Below are positions 7,539 to 15,612 of a DNA stretch of 64,000 nucleotides, piece after piece (the stretch's first letter is position 1; each line of letters begins with the position of its first letter). This DNA comes from Variovorax sp. J2L1-78 (GTDB taxonomy: Bacteria; Pseudomonadota; Gammaproteobacteria; Burkholderiales; Burkholderiaceae_C). Where the stretch lies: contig NZ_JASZYB010000003.1 in assembly GCF_030317205.1 (NCBI RefSeq), forward strand, positions 248,001 to 312,000, read 5' to 3'. Under the pieces are notes generated by a model. The model did not search any database. It had not been told where the DNA came from and saw nothing but the letters and a program-made list of their open reading frames with translations. A program made the position numbers and the translations under genes.

Positions 7539-8715
7539 GCCCACCCCGCTGCCCTACGCAGGCATCCGCGTCGTCGAATTCACGCACATGGTCATGGGCC
7601 CGACCTGCGGCATGCTGCTGGGCGACCTGGGCGCCGAGGTCATCAAGGTCGAGCCGATCGCCGGCGACGACACGCGCCGCCTGCTCGGCTCGGGCGCGGG
7701 TTTCTTCCCCACCTTCAACCGCAACAAGAAGAGCATCGCGCTCGACCTGAAGAAGCCCGAAGGCCTGGAGGCCGCGCTCAAGCTCGTCGCCAGCGCCGAC
7801 ATCGTGAGCGAGAACTTCAAGCCCGGCACGATGAAGAAGCTGGGCCTGGACTACGACACGCTCAAGAAGCTCAACCCACGCCTGATCTACGTCAGCCACA
7901 AGGGCTTCCTGCCCGGCCCGTACGACCACCGCACCGCGCTCGACGAGGTGGTGCAGATGATGGGCGGCCTGGCCTACATGACCGGCCGTGCCGGCGACCC
8001 GCTGCGGGCCGGGACCAGCGTGAACGACATCATGGGCGGCATGTTCGGCGCCATCGGCGCGATGGCCGCGCTGCGCCAGCGCGACGCCACGGGCGAAGGC
8101 TGCGAGGTGCAGTCGGCGCTGTTCGAGAACAACATCTTCCTGGTCGCGCAGCACATGATGCAGTTCGCCGCGACGGGCAAGGCCGCCGACCCGATGCCCA
8201 GCCGCATCTCGGCCTGGGGCATCTACGACGTGTTCACGGTCAAGGACGGCGAGCAGATCTTCCTGGCCGTGGTGAGCGACAAGCAGTGGGCCATCTTCTG
8301 CCAGGCCTTCGGCCTGCAGGAAATGCACGCCGACCCGCGCCTGGCCACCAACAACGACCGGGTGCGCGCCCGCGACTGGATGATGCCGATCCTGCGCTCG
8401 CACCTGGCCGACACCAGCGCCGCCGAACTGAGCGCGGTGTTCGAGAAGAACGAGCTGCCCTTCGCGCCCATCACCCGGCCGCAGGACCTGTTCGATGATC
8501 CGCACCTGAACGCGACGGGCGGCCTGGCGCCGGTGCGCATGAACGACGGCAGTGAATCGAAGGTGCCGCTGATGCCCTTCACGCTGGGCGGCCAGCGCCC
8601 CGGCATCCGGCTGCAGCCGCCGCTGCTGGGCGAGCACACCGAGGCGCTGTTGCGCGAGGTGGGCTACGACGATGCGGCCATCACGGCGTTGAAGGCGAGC
8701 CGGTCGGCCGCCTGA
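7531..8715 (+). CDS. CaiB/BaiF CoA-transferase family protein
   Basis: 394 residues, the usual length for family III CoA-transferases. The N-terminus GIRVVEFTHMVMGPTCGMLL, the GAEVIKVE motif and NRNKKSIALDLK are characteristic, and the conserved Asp that forms the acyl-aspartyl intermediate is expected in the GTSVNDIMGG segment. It moves CoA between carboxylic acids. The ATG lies inside the end of the HMG-CoA-lyase-like gene (eight-base overlap), so the two are coupled; together they suggest activation and cleavage of a branched dicarboxylic acid. The acceptor and donor are unknown. Confidence 0.92.
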   Translation: MSEPTPLPYAGIRVVEFTHMVMGPTCGMLLGDLGAEVIKVEPIAGDDTRRLLGSGAGFFPTFNRNKKSIALDLKKPEGLEAALKLVASADIVSENFKPGTMKKLGLDYDTLKKLNPRLIYVSHKGFLPGPYDHRTALDEVVQMMGGLAYMTGRAGDPLRAGTSVNDIMGGMFGAIGAMAALRQRDATGEGCEVQSALFENNIFLVAQHMMQFAATGKAADPMPSRISAWGIYDVFTVKDGEQIFLAVVSDKQWAIFCQAFGLQEMHADPRLATNNDRVRARDWMMPILRSHLADTSAAELSAVFEKNELPFAPITRPQDLFDDPHLNATGGLAPVRMNDGSESKVPLMPFTLGGQRPGIRLQPPLLGEHTEALLREVGYDDAAITALKASRSAA

Positions 8716-8727
8716 GCGCGTGGCCGT

Positions 8728-10146
8728 TCAGGGCGCGCGAGACATCGTCTGCGCGCGCTCCGCGTCCCACCCGCCGCCCAGCGCCCGGTCGAGCGCGATC
8801 CGTGCCGCCAGCTGGTCCGCACGCAACTGCAGCGCCGTCTGCTCCGCGCTGAACAGGTTGCGCTGCGCGTCGAGTTCATCGAGGTGCGAGGCATAGCCCT
8901 CGCGGTAGCGGTTGCTGGCCACGCGCAGCGTCTCCTGCAGGGCCGCGCGCTGGGCCTCGACCTCGACCGCCTGCCGCGCCAGTTCGTCGATGGCGGCGAG
9001 CTGGTCTTCCACCTCGCCGAAGGCGGTGAGCACGGCCTTTTCGTAGGTGGCCAGGGCCTGGTCGCGCCGCGCGTCGGCCGCGCGCACGCCGGCGCGCAGC
9101 CGGCCGCCTTCGAACAGCGGGGCGAGCACGCTGCCGCCGAGGCTCCACAGCTTGAAGGGGTCGCCGGTGAGCGCGCTCGAGCTGATGCTGCCGAGGGTGG
9201 CCGACAGGTGGATCGACGGCAGCAGCTGTGCGCGCGCCGCGGCGAGCTGCGCGTCGGTGGCGGCCAGCTGCGATTCGGCGCTGGCGATGTCGGGGCGGCG
9301 GCGCAGCAGTTCGGACGGCACGCCGACGGCGGGCAAGGCCGCGAGCGGCAGGTCGGTCAGCGCCTTGCCGCGCGCCACCGGGCCGGGCGCGTCGCCGGTG
9401 AGCAGGCGCAGCGCATGTTCCTGGCGCCGGATGGCCAGATCGAGTTGCGGGACGACGGCGGCGGTGGCGCGGTACTCGGCTTCGCTCTGCTGCGTCTCGA
9501 GCATGGAGGTGTAGCCGCGCTCCTGGCGCGAGCGCGCGAGCTGCAGCGCCGAGGCGCGCGCGTCGAGCGTCCGGCGCGCCACCTCGATCCGCGCGTCGAG
9601 CGCGCGCAGGTTGACATAGCCCGCCACCACCGTGGCCGCCACGCTCAGCGCAGCGCTGTCGCGCGCGGACGCACTGGCCTGCAGTTGTGCGTCGGCGGCT
9701 TGGCCCAGCGCGTCGACGCGACCCCACAGGTCGACCTCGTAGGCGGCCTGGAACTGCGGCTGCAGCACGGTCGACAGGTAGGGCTTGCCGGTGGCGGCGC
9801 TGATGCTGCGGCTGCGGTTGGCGCCCACGCCGAGGTCGAGCGTCGGCAAGGCGGCGGCATGCTGCACGTCGCTCAGCGCGCGGGCTTCCGCCACGCGTGC
9901 GGCGGCGACGCGCAGGTCGGTGTTGCGGGCCAGGGCCCGGTCGACCAGGCCGTCGAGCACGGGGTCGCCGAGGTCGTGCCACCAACCGGGTTGAACCTGG
10001 CTGCCGGTGGTCGGCGGTGTCGTGGCGTCCTGCCAGCGCGCGGGCACCTCGGCCGCCAGCGGCGCCGGCGTGGCTGGCAGGCTGCCGCACGCCTGGAGGA
10101 GCAGCGCCGCACCCAGTGCCGCGGTGCCGAGCGTGAGGCGCTTCAT
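8728..10146 (-). CDS. RND/MFS efflux outer-membrane lipoprotein, NodT family
   Basis: 472 residues, with an N-terminal lipoprotein signal (LLLQACGS, lipidated Cys at residue 20) and two OEP/TolC-type repeats typical of NodT/OprM outer-membrane channels (for example DLWGRVDALGQAADAQLQAS and RRRPDIASAESQLAATDAQL). It should form the outer-membrane exit duct for the adaptor and transporter encoded upstream. Its ATG overlaps the adaptor stop (ATGA). It is the last gene of the tetR-emrB-emrA-nodT operon. Confidence 0.93.
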   Translation of the reverse strand: MKRLTLGTAALGAALLLQACGSLPATPAPLAAEVPARWQDATTPPTTGSQVQPGWWHDLGDPVLDGLVDRALARNTDLRVAAARVAEARALSDVQHAAALPTLDLGVGANRSRSISAATGKPYLSTVLQPQFQAAYEVDLWGRVDALGQAADAQLQASASARDSAALSVAATVVAGYVNLRALDARIEVARRTLDARASALQLARSRQERGYTSMLETQQSEAEYRATAAVVPQLDLAIRRQEHALRLLTGDAPGPVARGKALTDLPLAALPAVGVPSELLRRRPDIASAESQLAATDAQLAAARAQLLPSIHLSATLGSISSSALTGDPFKLWSLGGSVLAPLFEGGRLRAGVRAADARRDQALATYEKAVLTAFGEVEDQLAAIDELARQAVEVEAQRAALQETLRVASNRYREGYASHLDELDAQRNLFSAEQTALQLRADQLAARIALDRALGGGWDAERAQTMSRAP

Positions 10147-11258
10147 GAGCGGCTCCCCGGATCGTGCTTCGCCGACTTCGTGTCGACGCTCACGACCACC
10201 GACATGCCCGGCCGCAGGCGCTGTGCCATCGCCTGGTCGGCGTCGATGGCGATGCGCACCGACAGGCGCTGCGGGATCTTGGTGAAGTTGCCGGTCGCGT
10301 TGTCCTGCTTGATCACGCTGAACTCGGAGCCGGTGGCCGGCGACAGGCGCTCCACGTGCCCGGTCAGGCGCGCGCCCGACAGGGCATCGACATCGAAGTA
10401 CGCCAGCTGCCCGGGCACCATGTGCGCGGTCTGCGCTTCCTTGAAGTTCGCCACGACCCACACCTGCGAAGGCACCACCGCCATCAGCTGCGTGCCGGGT
10501 GTCACGTACTGGCCGAGCTTGACGCCGACTTCGCCCACATGGCCGTCGCGCGGCGCGCGGATCTCGGTGTTGTCGAGGTCGATCTCGGCGAGCTTCACGG
10601 CAGCGCGCGCGGATTCGACCGCCGCCTCGACCGCGTCGCGGTTGACGATCACGGTGCGCAGGTCCTGCGTCGCGACCGACTTGCCGGCCTGGCTCTGCAT
10701 CGCCGCGGCTTCGGCCTGTTTCACCGCGGCCTCGGCCTGGTGCAGCGCGGCCTCGGTCTGGTCGCGCTCGCGTTGCGACAGCGAGCCGTCCTGCGCCAGC
10801 GGCACGGCCCGGCGCATGTCGGCCTGGGCGCGCGTGAGCTGGGCGCGGGCATTGAGCAGCTGCGCCTGTGCGCTGGCGATTTGCGCCTGCGTGCTGCCGA
10901 TGGCCGCTTCGCGCGCGCGCTGGGCCTGCGCGGTGTTCGCCAGGTTGGCCTCCTGCGCCGCGAGCGCGCTGCGTGCCTGCTCGAGCTTCTGGCGGTAGAT
11001 GCGGTCGTCGAGCTTCACGATCACCTGGCCGGCCTTGACCGTCATGTAGTCCTGCACGTTGACCTCGGCGACGTAACCGTCGACCTTGGGCGCGACGATG
11101 GTCACCAGGCCGCGCACGTAGGCGTTCTCGGTGGTTTCGGTACCGGTGTGGAAGGGCGGCAGGCGCCAGGCGTAGAGCACCAGCGCGACGCAGGCGAGGG
11201 TGGCGATCAGCACGATCCAGCTGCCGCGCGAACGAAGGGTTGGGGTCAGGAGAGACAT
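10143..11258 (-). CDS. EmrA-type periplasmic adaptor (HlyD family)
   Basis: 371 residues: a short cytoplasmic tail, one membrane anchor (about residues 13-31), a lipoyl/barrel-sandwich half starting at VAPKVDGYVAEV, a long Ala/Gln-rich coiled-coil hairpin (about 85-210), the second half DNTEIRAPRDGHVGEV, and a beta-barrel region. This is the membrane fusion protein that links an EmrB-like MFS pump to the outer-membrane channel. It is coupled by overlap to the NodT gene and 12 bp downstream of the MFS gene. Confidence 0.93.
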   Translation of the reverse strand: MSLLTPTLRSRGSWIVLIATLACVALVLYAWRLPPFHTGTETTENAYVRGLVTIVAPKVDGYVAEVNVQDYMTVKAGQVIVKLDDRIYRQKLEQARSALAAQEANLANTAQAQRAREAAIGSTQAQIASAQAQLLNARAQLTRAQADMRRAVPLAQDGSLSQRERDQTEAALHQAEAAVKQAEAAAMQSQAGKSVATQDLRTVIVNRDAVEAAVESARAAVKLAEIDLDNTEIRAPRDGHVGEVGVKLGQYVTPGTQLMAVVPSQVWVVANFKEAQTAHMVPGQLAYFDVDALSGARLTGHVERLSPATGSEFSVIKQDNATGNFTKIPQRLSVRIAIDADQAMAQRLRPGMSVVVSVDTKSAKHDPGSRS

Positions 11259-11270
11259 GATGAGAAGCGA

Positions 11271-12971
11271 TCAGGAAGAAGCGGCAGGTGCGGTCGACGC
11301 ATGGGCAGGAACGGCGCGGCGTGCGCGGTGCCAGCGGTGCGTCTTGGCCCCCGCGAAGACGAGAAAACCGAGGGTCGATACGAGCGCCACGGCGCGGAAC
11401 AGGTCGTTGTAGGCCAGCACATAGGACTGCTGCGTCACCTGCTGGGCGAGCAGGCCCAGGGCCTGGGTGCTGCGTGCGGCCGTGTCGTTGAGCGTCGACG
11501 CGTAGGCGCCGCCGAGCTGCGCCAGGCGCTGCACCACCTGCGGGTCGGACAGCTGCATGTGCTCGAGCAGGCGCTCGTAGTGCAGGCGCTGGCGGTCCTG
11601 CAGCAGCGTGGCCAGCCAGGCCTGGCCGATCAGGCCCGCCAGTGCCTGGCCGCCGCTGAAGACGGCGATGAAGCTCACGATGTTCTTCATGCCTCCCGCG
11701 ATCACCTCGCCGAAGCCCTGCAGCAGGGCCGACGCGAGGAACATCGCGCTGGCCGTGGCCAGCAGCGTCTGCGACAGGTACAGGTCGTGGGGGCGCGTCA
11801 ACACGGTCGACTGGCTGTCCATCCACGCGGCGATGATGATCAGCACCAGCGCGATGTCGCCGAGCACGCCGAAGCGTTTGGACGGCAGCGCCAGCAAGGC
11901 CAGCAGGAAGCCGCCCACCGTGCCGGCCGTGACCCAGAGGAACAAGGGATGCATCTGGTCGTTGGTGAAGCCCAGGGTGTTCATGAGGCCCACTGCGCCG
12001 GTGGTCTGCTCCGACAGGATGATGCGGAACAGCAGCGTCGCGCCCATGAAGCGCAGCATGAAGGGGCTCACCAGCCAGCGCAGGTCGAGCAGCTGCTTCT
12101 CGCGCGGCAGCTCGATGGCCACGTAGAGGCCGAAGCACAGCGCCGACCCGGCCAGGCACAGGCCGAGCCAGGGGGTGTCGGTCCACCAGTGCAGGCGGCC
12201 TTGCGTCAGCACCACGCACAGCAGCGCGAGCGAGGTCGCATACAGCGTGAAGACGAGGGCGTCGCCCTTGGCGAACATCTGCTGCGTCGGCATGGGCTTG
12301 ATGCGCACCACGTTGATGGCGGCCACGCAGAGGATGGCGAGCGCCGCGTCCACCACGTTGAGCCCTTGCCATTGGCCGATCTGCAGCAGGTCTTCGGAAA
12401 TCACGCGTGACAGCGGCGCCCCGAGCTGCAAGGCCGCGAAGCCCAGCACCGCCCCGATGAAGATCTTGGGCCCGGCCGGAAAGGCCTGCACCATGTAGAG
12501 CACGGTCAGGCTGCTGAGCGGCGCGGCGGCCAGGCCGAGCGCTGCACGCACGAGGAGCGCCGAGCCCAGGTGCTGCGTGAACAGGTGCGCCACCGCCAGC
12601 AGCAGGTAGAGGGGGATGACGATGTCGGCGAACTTGCGCAGCCCGTACTGGTAGCGCACCTTGGTCAGCAGCAGCGAGGCCGAGATGTTGGTGGCGTAGT
12701 AGGCGGTGGTGAGCCAGCTGGCTTCCGTGGGCGTGGCGCCGAGCGCGCCCTGGACGCCGGTGAGATTGGAGTTGACCAGGTTCACCCCCAGGCCCTGCGT
12801 GATGCCCAGCAGCACCGACACGGCGGCGAAGGCCAGGCCTTCGCGCAGGTCGTACGGCGCGGCCGGGGCGGGCGCGGGGGCCGCGACGGGTTCGCGTTCG
12901 TCGCTCACTGGATTACCTTCGCTTCCGGCTGCGGAGCGAGCTTGCTTGGGGCGGCCCGGCGCGTCGCTCAT
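11271..12971 (-). CDS. DHA2-family MFS drug exporter (EmrB-like)
   Basis: 566 residues with about 14 hydrophobic segments, after a charged, Pro/Ala-rich cytoplasmic N-terminus of roughly 40 residues. The 14-helix layout, size and neighbourhood (adaptor plus outer-membrane factor) identify a DHA2 drug:proton antiporter of the EmrB type. Substrates are unknown. Its ATG overlaps the TetR stop codon (ATGA), so regulator and pump are translated together. The N-terminus is long for the family, and a start further in cannot be excluded. Confidence 0.9.
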   Translation of the reverse strand: MSDAPGRPKQARSAAGSEGNPVSDEREPVAAPAPAPAAPYDLREGLAFAAVSVLLGITQGLGVNLVNSNLTGVQGALGATPTEASWLTTAYYATNISASLLLTKVRYQYGLRKFADIVIPLYLLLAVAHLFTQHLGSALLVRAALGLAAAPLSSLTVLYMVQAFPAGPKIFIGAVLGFAALQLGAPLSRVISEDLLQIGQWQGLNVVDAALAILCVAAINVVRIKPMPTQQMFAKGDALVFTLYATSLALLCVVLTQGRLHWWTDTPWLGLCLAGSALCFGLYVAIELPREKQLLDLRWLVSPFMLRFMGATLLFRIILSEQTTGAVGLMNTLGFTNDQMHPLFLWVTAGTVGGFLLALLALPSKRFGVLGDIALVLIIIAAWMDSQSTVLTRPHDLYLSQTLLATASAMFLASALLQGFGEVIAGGMKNIVSFIAVFSGGQALAGLIGQAWLATLLQDRQRLHYERLLEHMQLSDPQVVQRLAQLGGAYASTLNDTAARSTQALGLLAQQVTQQSYVLAYNDLFRAVALVSTLGFLVFAGAKTHRWHRARRAVPAHASTAPAASS

Positions 12972-13579
12972 GTCGGGCGTGCCTCGCCGGGCTGGCGTGC
13001 CAGCGGCATCACGAGCTCGTCGACGACCCGGGCGATCGACGCCCGCGTGACTTTCTGGCTGCGCGTGTTGTAGCGGTAGAGGATCATGGCCGGGACCAGG
13101 TCGAGCAGCAGATCCATGTCGGCCGGGGCGTCGATCTCGCCGCGCGCGACCGCGCGCTCCACCAGCGCACGCACCTTGGCCCGGCGTGCGGTGAGCCGCT
13201 CGGGCGTCACCTTCTCGGTCCAGGCCATGTGCTGGCGCACGTTGCCCAGCATCTCCTGCACGGCCGCCTGCATCACGTGGTTGCCGATGCCGTAGTAGTG
13301 CTCGTAGATCTTCACCAGGTCGCCGCGCAGCGTGCCGGTATCGACCTCGACATCGATCGGGGAGTGGAGGGTGAGGGCGTCGGCCAGCAGTTCGTCCTTC
13401 GACTTCCAGCGGCGGTAGAGCGAGGCCTTGCCCGCGCCGGCGCGATGCGCCACGGCGTCCATGGTCACGGCCTGGATGCCCGATTCGCCCAGGATCTCCA
13501 TCGCGGCGCGCAGGATGCTCGCGTCGAGCGCGGCGTCGCGGGGGCGGCCGGGGGTCGGAAGGGCGGTGTCGGCGGTCAT
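12968..13579 (-). CDS. TetR-family repressor of the efflux operon
   Basis: 203 residues. The N-terminal TetR DNA-binding domain spans about residues 18-70, with AVTMDAVAHRAGAGKASLYR as the helix-turn-helix and the conserved YRRWKSKDELL after it. The variable C-terminal ligand domain is about 80-200. It is first in the operon and overlaps the MFS gene by four bases, so it very likely autoregulates the whole unit through the palindrome just upstream of its start. Confidence 0.93.
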   Translation of the reverse strand: MTADTALPTPGRPRDAALDASILRAAMEILGESGIQAVTMDAVAHRAGAGKASLYRRWKSKDELLADALTLHSPIDVEVDTGTLRGDLVKIYEHYYGIGNHVMQAAVQEMLGNVRQHMAWTEKVTPERLTARRAKVRALVERAVARGEIDAPADMDLLLDLVPAMILYRYNTRSQKVTRASIARVVDELVMPLARQPGEARPT

Positions 13580-13582
13580 GTA

Positions 13583-13623
13583 TTTCGGAACTAATCAGTA
13601 TCGAAACTGGATTGTATCGAAAT
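13583..13623. promoter_or_regulatory. Putative TetR operator
   Basis: A near palindrome, TTTCGGAACT (13583-13592), AATC, AGTATCGAAA (13597-13606), matches at 8 of 10 positions per arm. It begins four bases upstream of the tetR ATG on the minus strand. A third copy of the half-site, GTATCGAAA, is at 13614-13622, 16 bp from the second. The position and the 10-4-10 symmetry fit TetR dimer binding. Confidence 0.65.
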
Positions 13624-13683
13624 TAGGGTTTTCCCGCTGATGCCCGACAAGGCCATGCGGGTGCTCCGGATAATCCGGCGTCC

Positions 13684-14655
13684 ATGGACCGCCTCACGCA
13701 ACTCGAATCCTTCGTCTCGGTCGCCACCCGGGGCAGCCTGACCGCGGCCGCCAAGGCCGAGGGCGTGGCGCCGGCGATCATGGGCCGGCGCATCGATGCG
13801 CTGGAGGAGCGGCTGGGCGTGAAGCTGCTGTTGCGCACCACGCGCCGCCTCACGCTCACCCACGAAGGCAGCGCTTTCCTTGAGGACTGCCAGCGCCTGC
13901 TGGTCGAATTCGCCAATGCCGAGGCCAGCGTGAGTGCCGGTGGCGTCAAGGCCAGCGGCCACCTGCGGGTGACGGCGCCGGCCGGCTTCGGGCGCCGCCA
14001 TGTCGCGCCGCTGGTGCCGCGCTTCCATGCGCTGCACCCCGAAGTGACGATCTCGCTGAACCTGAGCGACCGCGTGGTCGACGTGGCTGGCGAGAGCTTC
14101 GACTGCGCGGTGCGTGTCGGCGACCTGCCCGACTCGTCGCTGGTGAGCCTGCGCCTGGCCGACAACCGCCGCCGCTGCGTGGCGACGCCGGCCTTCCTGC
14201 GTCGTCACGGCACGCCGCGCCATCCGTCCGACCTGGCGCGCTTCGCCTGCCTCACATTGTCGAGCGATGCGTCGCAGACGCGCGGCTGGGCGTTCCGCGT
14301 GCCGTCGGCCAGCGGCGAGCCGGAGACCATCCATTTGAAACCCAGCGGTCCGCTCGACTGCTCCGACGGCCAGGTGCTGCACGACTGGTGCCTGGCCGGT
14401 CATGGCATCGCCTGGCGCAGCGGCTGGGAGATCGAGGCCGAGGTCGAGGCCGGCCTGCTGGTGCCGGTGCTCGACGAGTTCGCGGCACCGCCGAACGGCA
14501 TCTACGCGGTGTTTCCCAACGCCAAGCATCTGGCCCTGCGCGTGCGCCTCTGGCTGGATTTCCTCAAGGCCGAATACGGGCGTCCCGAATTCTGGAGCGG
14601 CACAATGGCGGCCGTCCGCACGGACACCCCAAACCCCACGGAAAAGAAACGATGA
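13684..14655 (+). CDS. LysR-family transcriptional regulator
   Basis: 323 residues. HTH at about residues 1-60 (GSLTAAAKAEGVAPAIMGRR), then an effector domain of the CrgA/DmlR-like subgroup (GHLRVTAPAGFGRRHVAPLV). It is divergent from the tetR efflux operon with 104 bp between them. The last codons overlap the start of the DUF2214 gene (ATGA), which is unusual for a LysR regulator and suggests that gene is its partner or target. A perfect 13 bp inverted repeat, CCGGATAATCCGG (13666-13678), lies six bases before the ATG and could be an autoregulatory site. Confidence 0.9.
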   Translation: MDRLTQLESFVSVATRGSLTAAAKAEGVAPAIMGRRIDALEERLGVKLLLRTTRRLTLTHEGSAFLEDCQRLLVEFANAEASVSAGGVKASGHLRVTAPAGFGRRHVAPLVPRFHALHPEVTISLNLSDRVVDVAGESFDCAVRVGDLPDSSLVSLRLADNRRRCVATPAFLRRHGTPRHPSDLARFACLTLSSDASQTRGWAFRVPSASGEPETIHLKPSGPLDCSDGQVLHDWCLAGHGIAWRSGWEIEAEVEAGLLVPVLDEFAAPPNGIYAVFPNAKHLALRVRLWLDFLKAEYGRPEFWSGTMAAVRTDTPNPTEKKR

Positions 14656-15104
14656 CCTTCGAAGCCATCCTCGCCTACCTGCACCTGCTGGCCATCCTCA
14701 CGATGGTCGTCTTCATCTCCAGCGAAGCCGCCCTGTGCCGGGTGCAGTGGCTCAACGCCGCGGTGGTGGAGCGGCTCGCCAAGGTCGATCTGGTCTACGG
14801 CATTGCGGCGATCATGGTGCTGGCCACCGGCGTGGCGCGCACCGTCTGGGGCGTGAAGGGCACGTCCTGGTACTGGACCAACCCGCTGCTGCACGTGAAG
14901 CTCACGCTCTTCATCGTGGTGGGTGTGATCTCGATTTTCCCGACCCTGACCTACGTCCGCTGGCGCAAGGCGCTGCGCGCCACCGGCGCCCTGCCGGCGG
15001 AGGCCGACATCCAGAAGACCCGCAAGCTGGTGATGGTGCAGGCGCACCTGATCGCGCTGATCCCCTTGGTCGCCGTCTTCCTCGCGCGCGGCTTCGGCAA
15101 ATAG
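14652..15104 (+). CDS. DUF2214-family membrane protein
   Basis: 150 residues with four hydrophobic segments (about residues 5-25, 45-65, 80-102 and 128-146), an early Ser-Ser-Glu in the first helix, and a conserved KVDLVYGIAA region, as seen in the DUF2214 family of inner-membrane proteins. Function unknown. It is translationally coupled to the LysR gene and followed by a strong bidirectional terminator. Confidence 0.8.
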   Translation: MTFEAILAYLHLLAILTMVVFISSEAALCRVQWLNAAVVERLAKVDLVYGIAAIMVLATGVARTVWGVKGTSWYWTNPLLHVKLTLFIVVGVISIFPTLTYVRWRKALRATGALPAEADIQKTRKLVMVQAHLIALIPLVAVFLARGFGK

Positions 15105-15130
15105 GAAAAGCCCCGCGATCGGGGCTTTTC
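15105..15130. terminator. Bidirectional Rho-independent terminator
   Basis: A perfect 10 bp stem, GAAAAGCCCC (15105-15114) with GGGGCTTTTC (15121-15130), around a six-base loop. The A and T runs on either side serve both the DUF2214 gene and the converging psiF gene. Confidence 0.92.
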
Positions 15131-15158
15131 TTCGGGTAGGTATCGCGTCAGCGGCAGG

Positions 15159-15479
15159 TCAGGCCGGCTTGTTGCTGAGGCAGGTCTTCATGAAGGCCTT
15201 CCGGGCGTCGCCGGCCAGCGCCTTGGTCTTGGCGTCGGCGTTGCAGATCTTCATTTTTTCCTGCTGGGTCACCTTGGCGCCGCCGTCGGCCGACAGGCAG
15301 CCCTTCATGAACGCCTTGCGGTCGTCGCCCTTCTTCTCGCCGGCGTCCTTGTTGCAGGTGGCCATCTTGCCTTGCTGGGCGGTGGGGGCCTTGGCGGGGG
15401 CGGCGCCCTTGTCCTGGGCCTGCGCGGCACCGAAGGAAAGACAGGCGCCCAGTGCGATCAGGGAAAGGATTTTTTTCAT
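15159..15479 (-). CDS. PsiF-repeat periplasmic protein
   Basis: 106 residues with a signal peptide (MKKILSLIALG...AAQAQ) and two PsiF repeats, each with two cysteines around a DxRKAFMKxCLS core. The first repeat has GDDRKAFMKGCLS and the second GDARKAFMKTCLS. The E. coli namesake is phosphate-starvation induced, but its biochemical role is unknown and no Pho box is evident here. The frame reaches 12 codons further upstream; the ATG at 15479 gives a proper signal peptide and has a GGAA-type site before it. Confidence 0.85.
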   Translation of the reverse strand: MKKILSLIALGACLSFGAAQAQDKGAAPAKAPTAQQGKMATCNKDAGEKKGDDRKAFMKGCLSADGGAKVTQQEKMKICNADAKTKALAGDARKAFMKTCLSNKPA

Positions 15480-15612
15480 GATGTGGTTCCTCGAAGGTTG
15501 ATCGGGTGACAGCAACCCGGCGACGGCCGGGCCCGTTCATGCTAACGGCCGATCCCGCACCGCGGATGACCGGACGGATGGCCCTGCGGGTTCACCCCGG
15601 TAAAATCCCGCG

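Noticed and set aside
8728..12372. A 1,214-codon minus-strand frame that seems to fuse efflux proteins
   Set aside because: Only its last 472 codons are the real NodT gene. The upstream part overlaps the adaptor and MFS genes in a different frame and is not protein-like.
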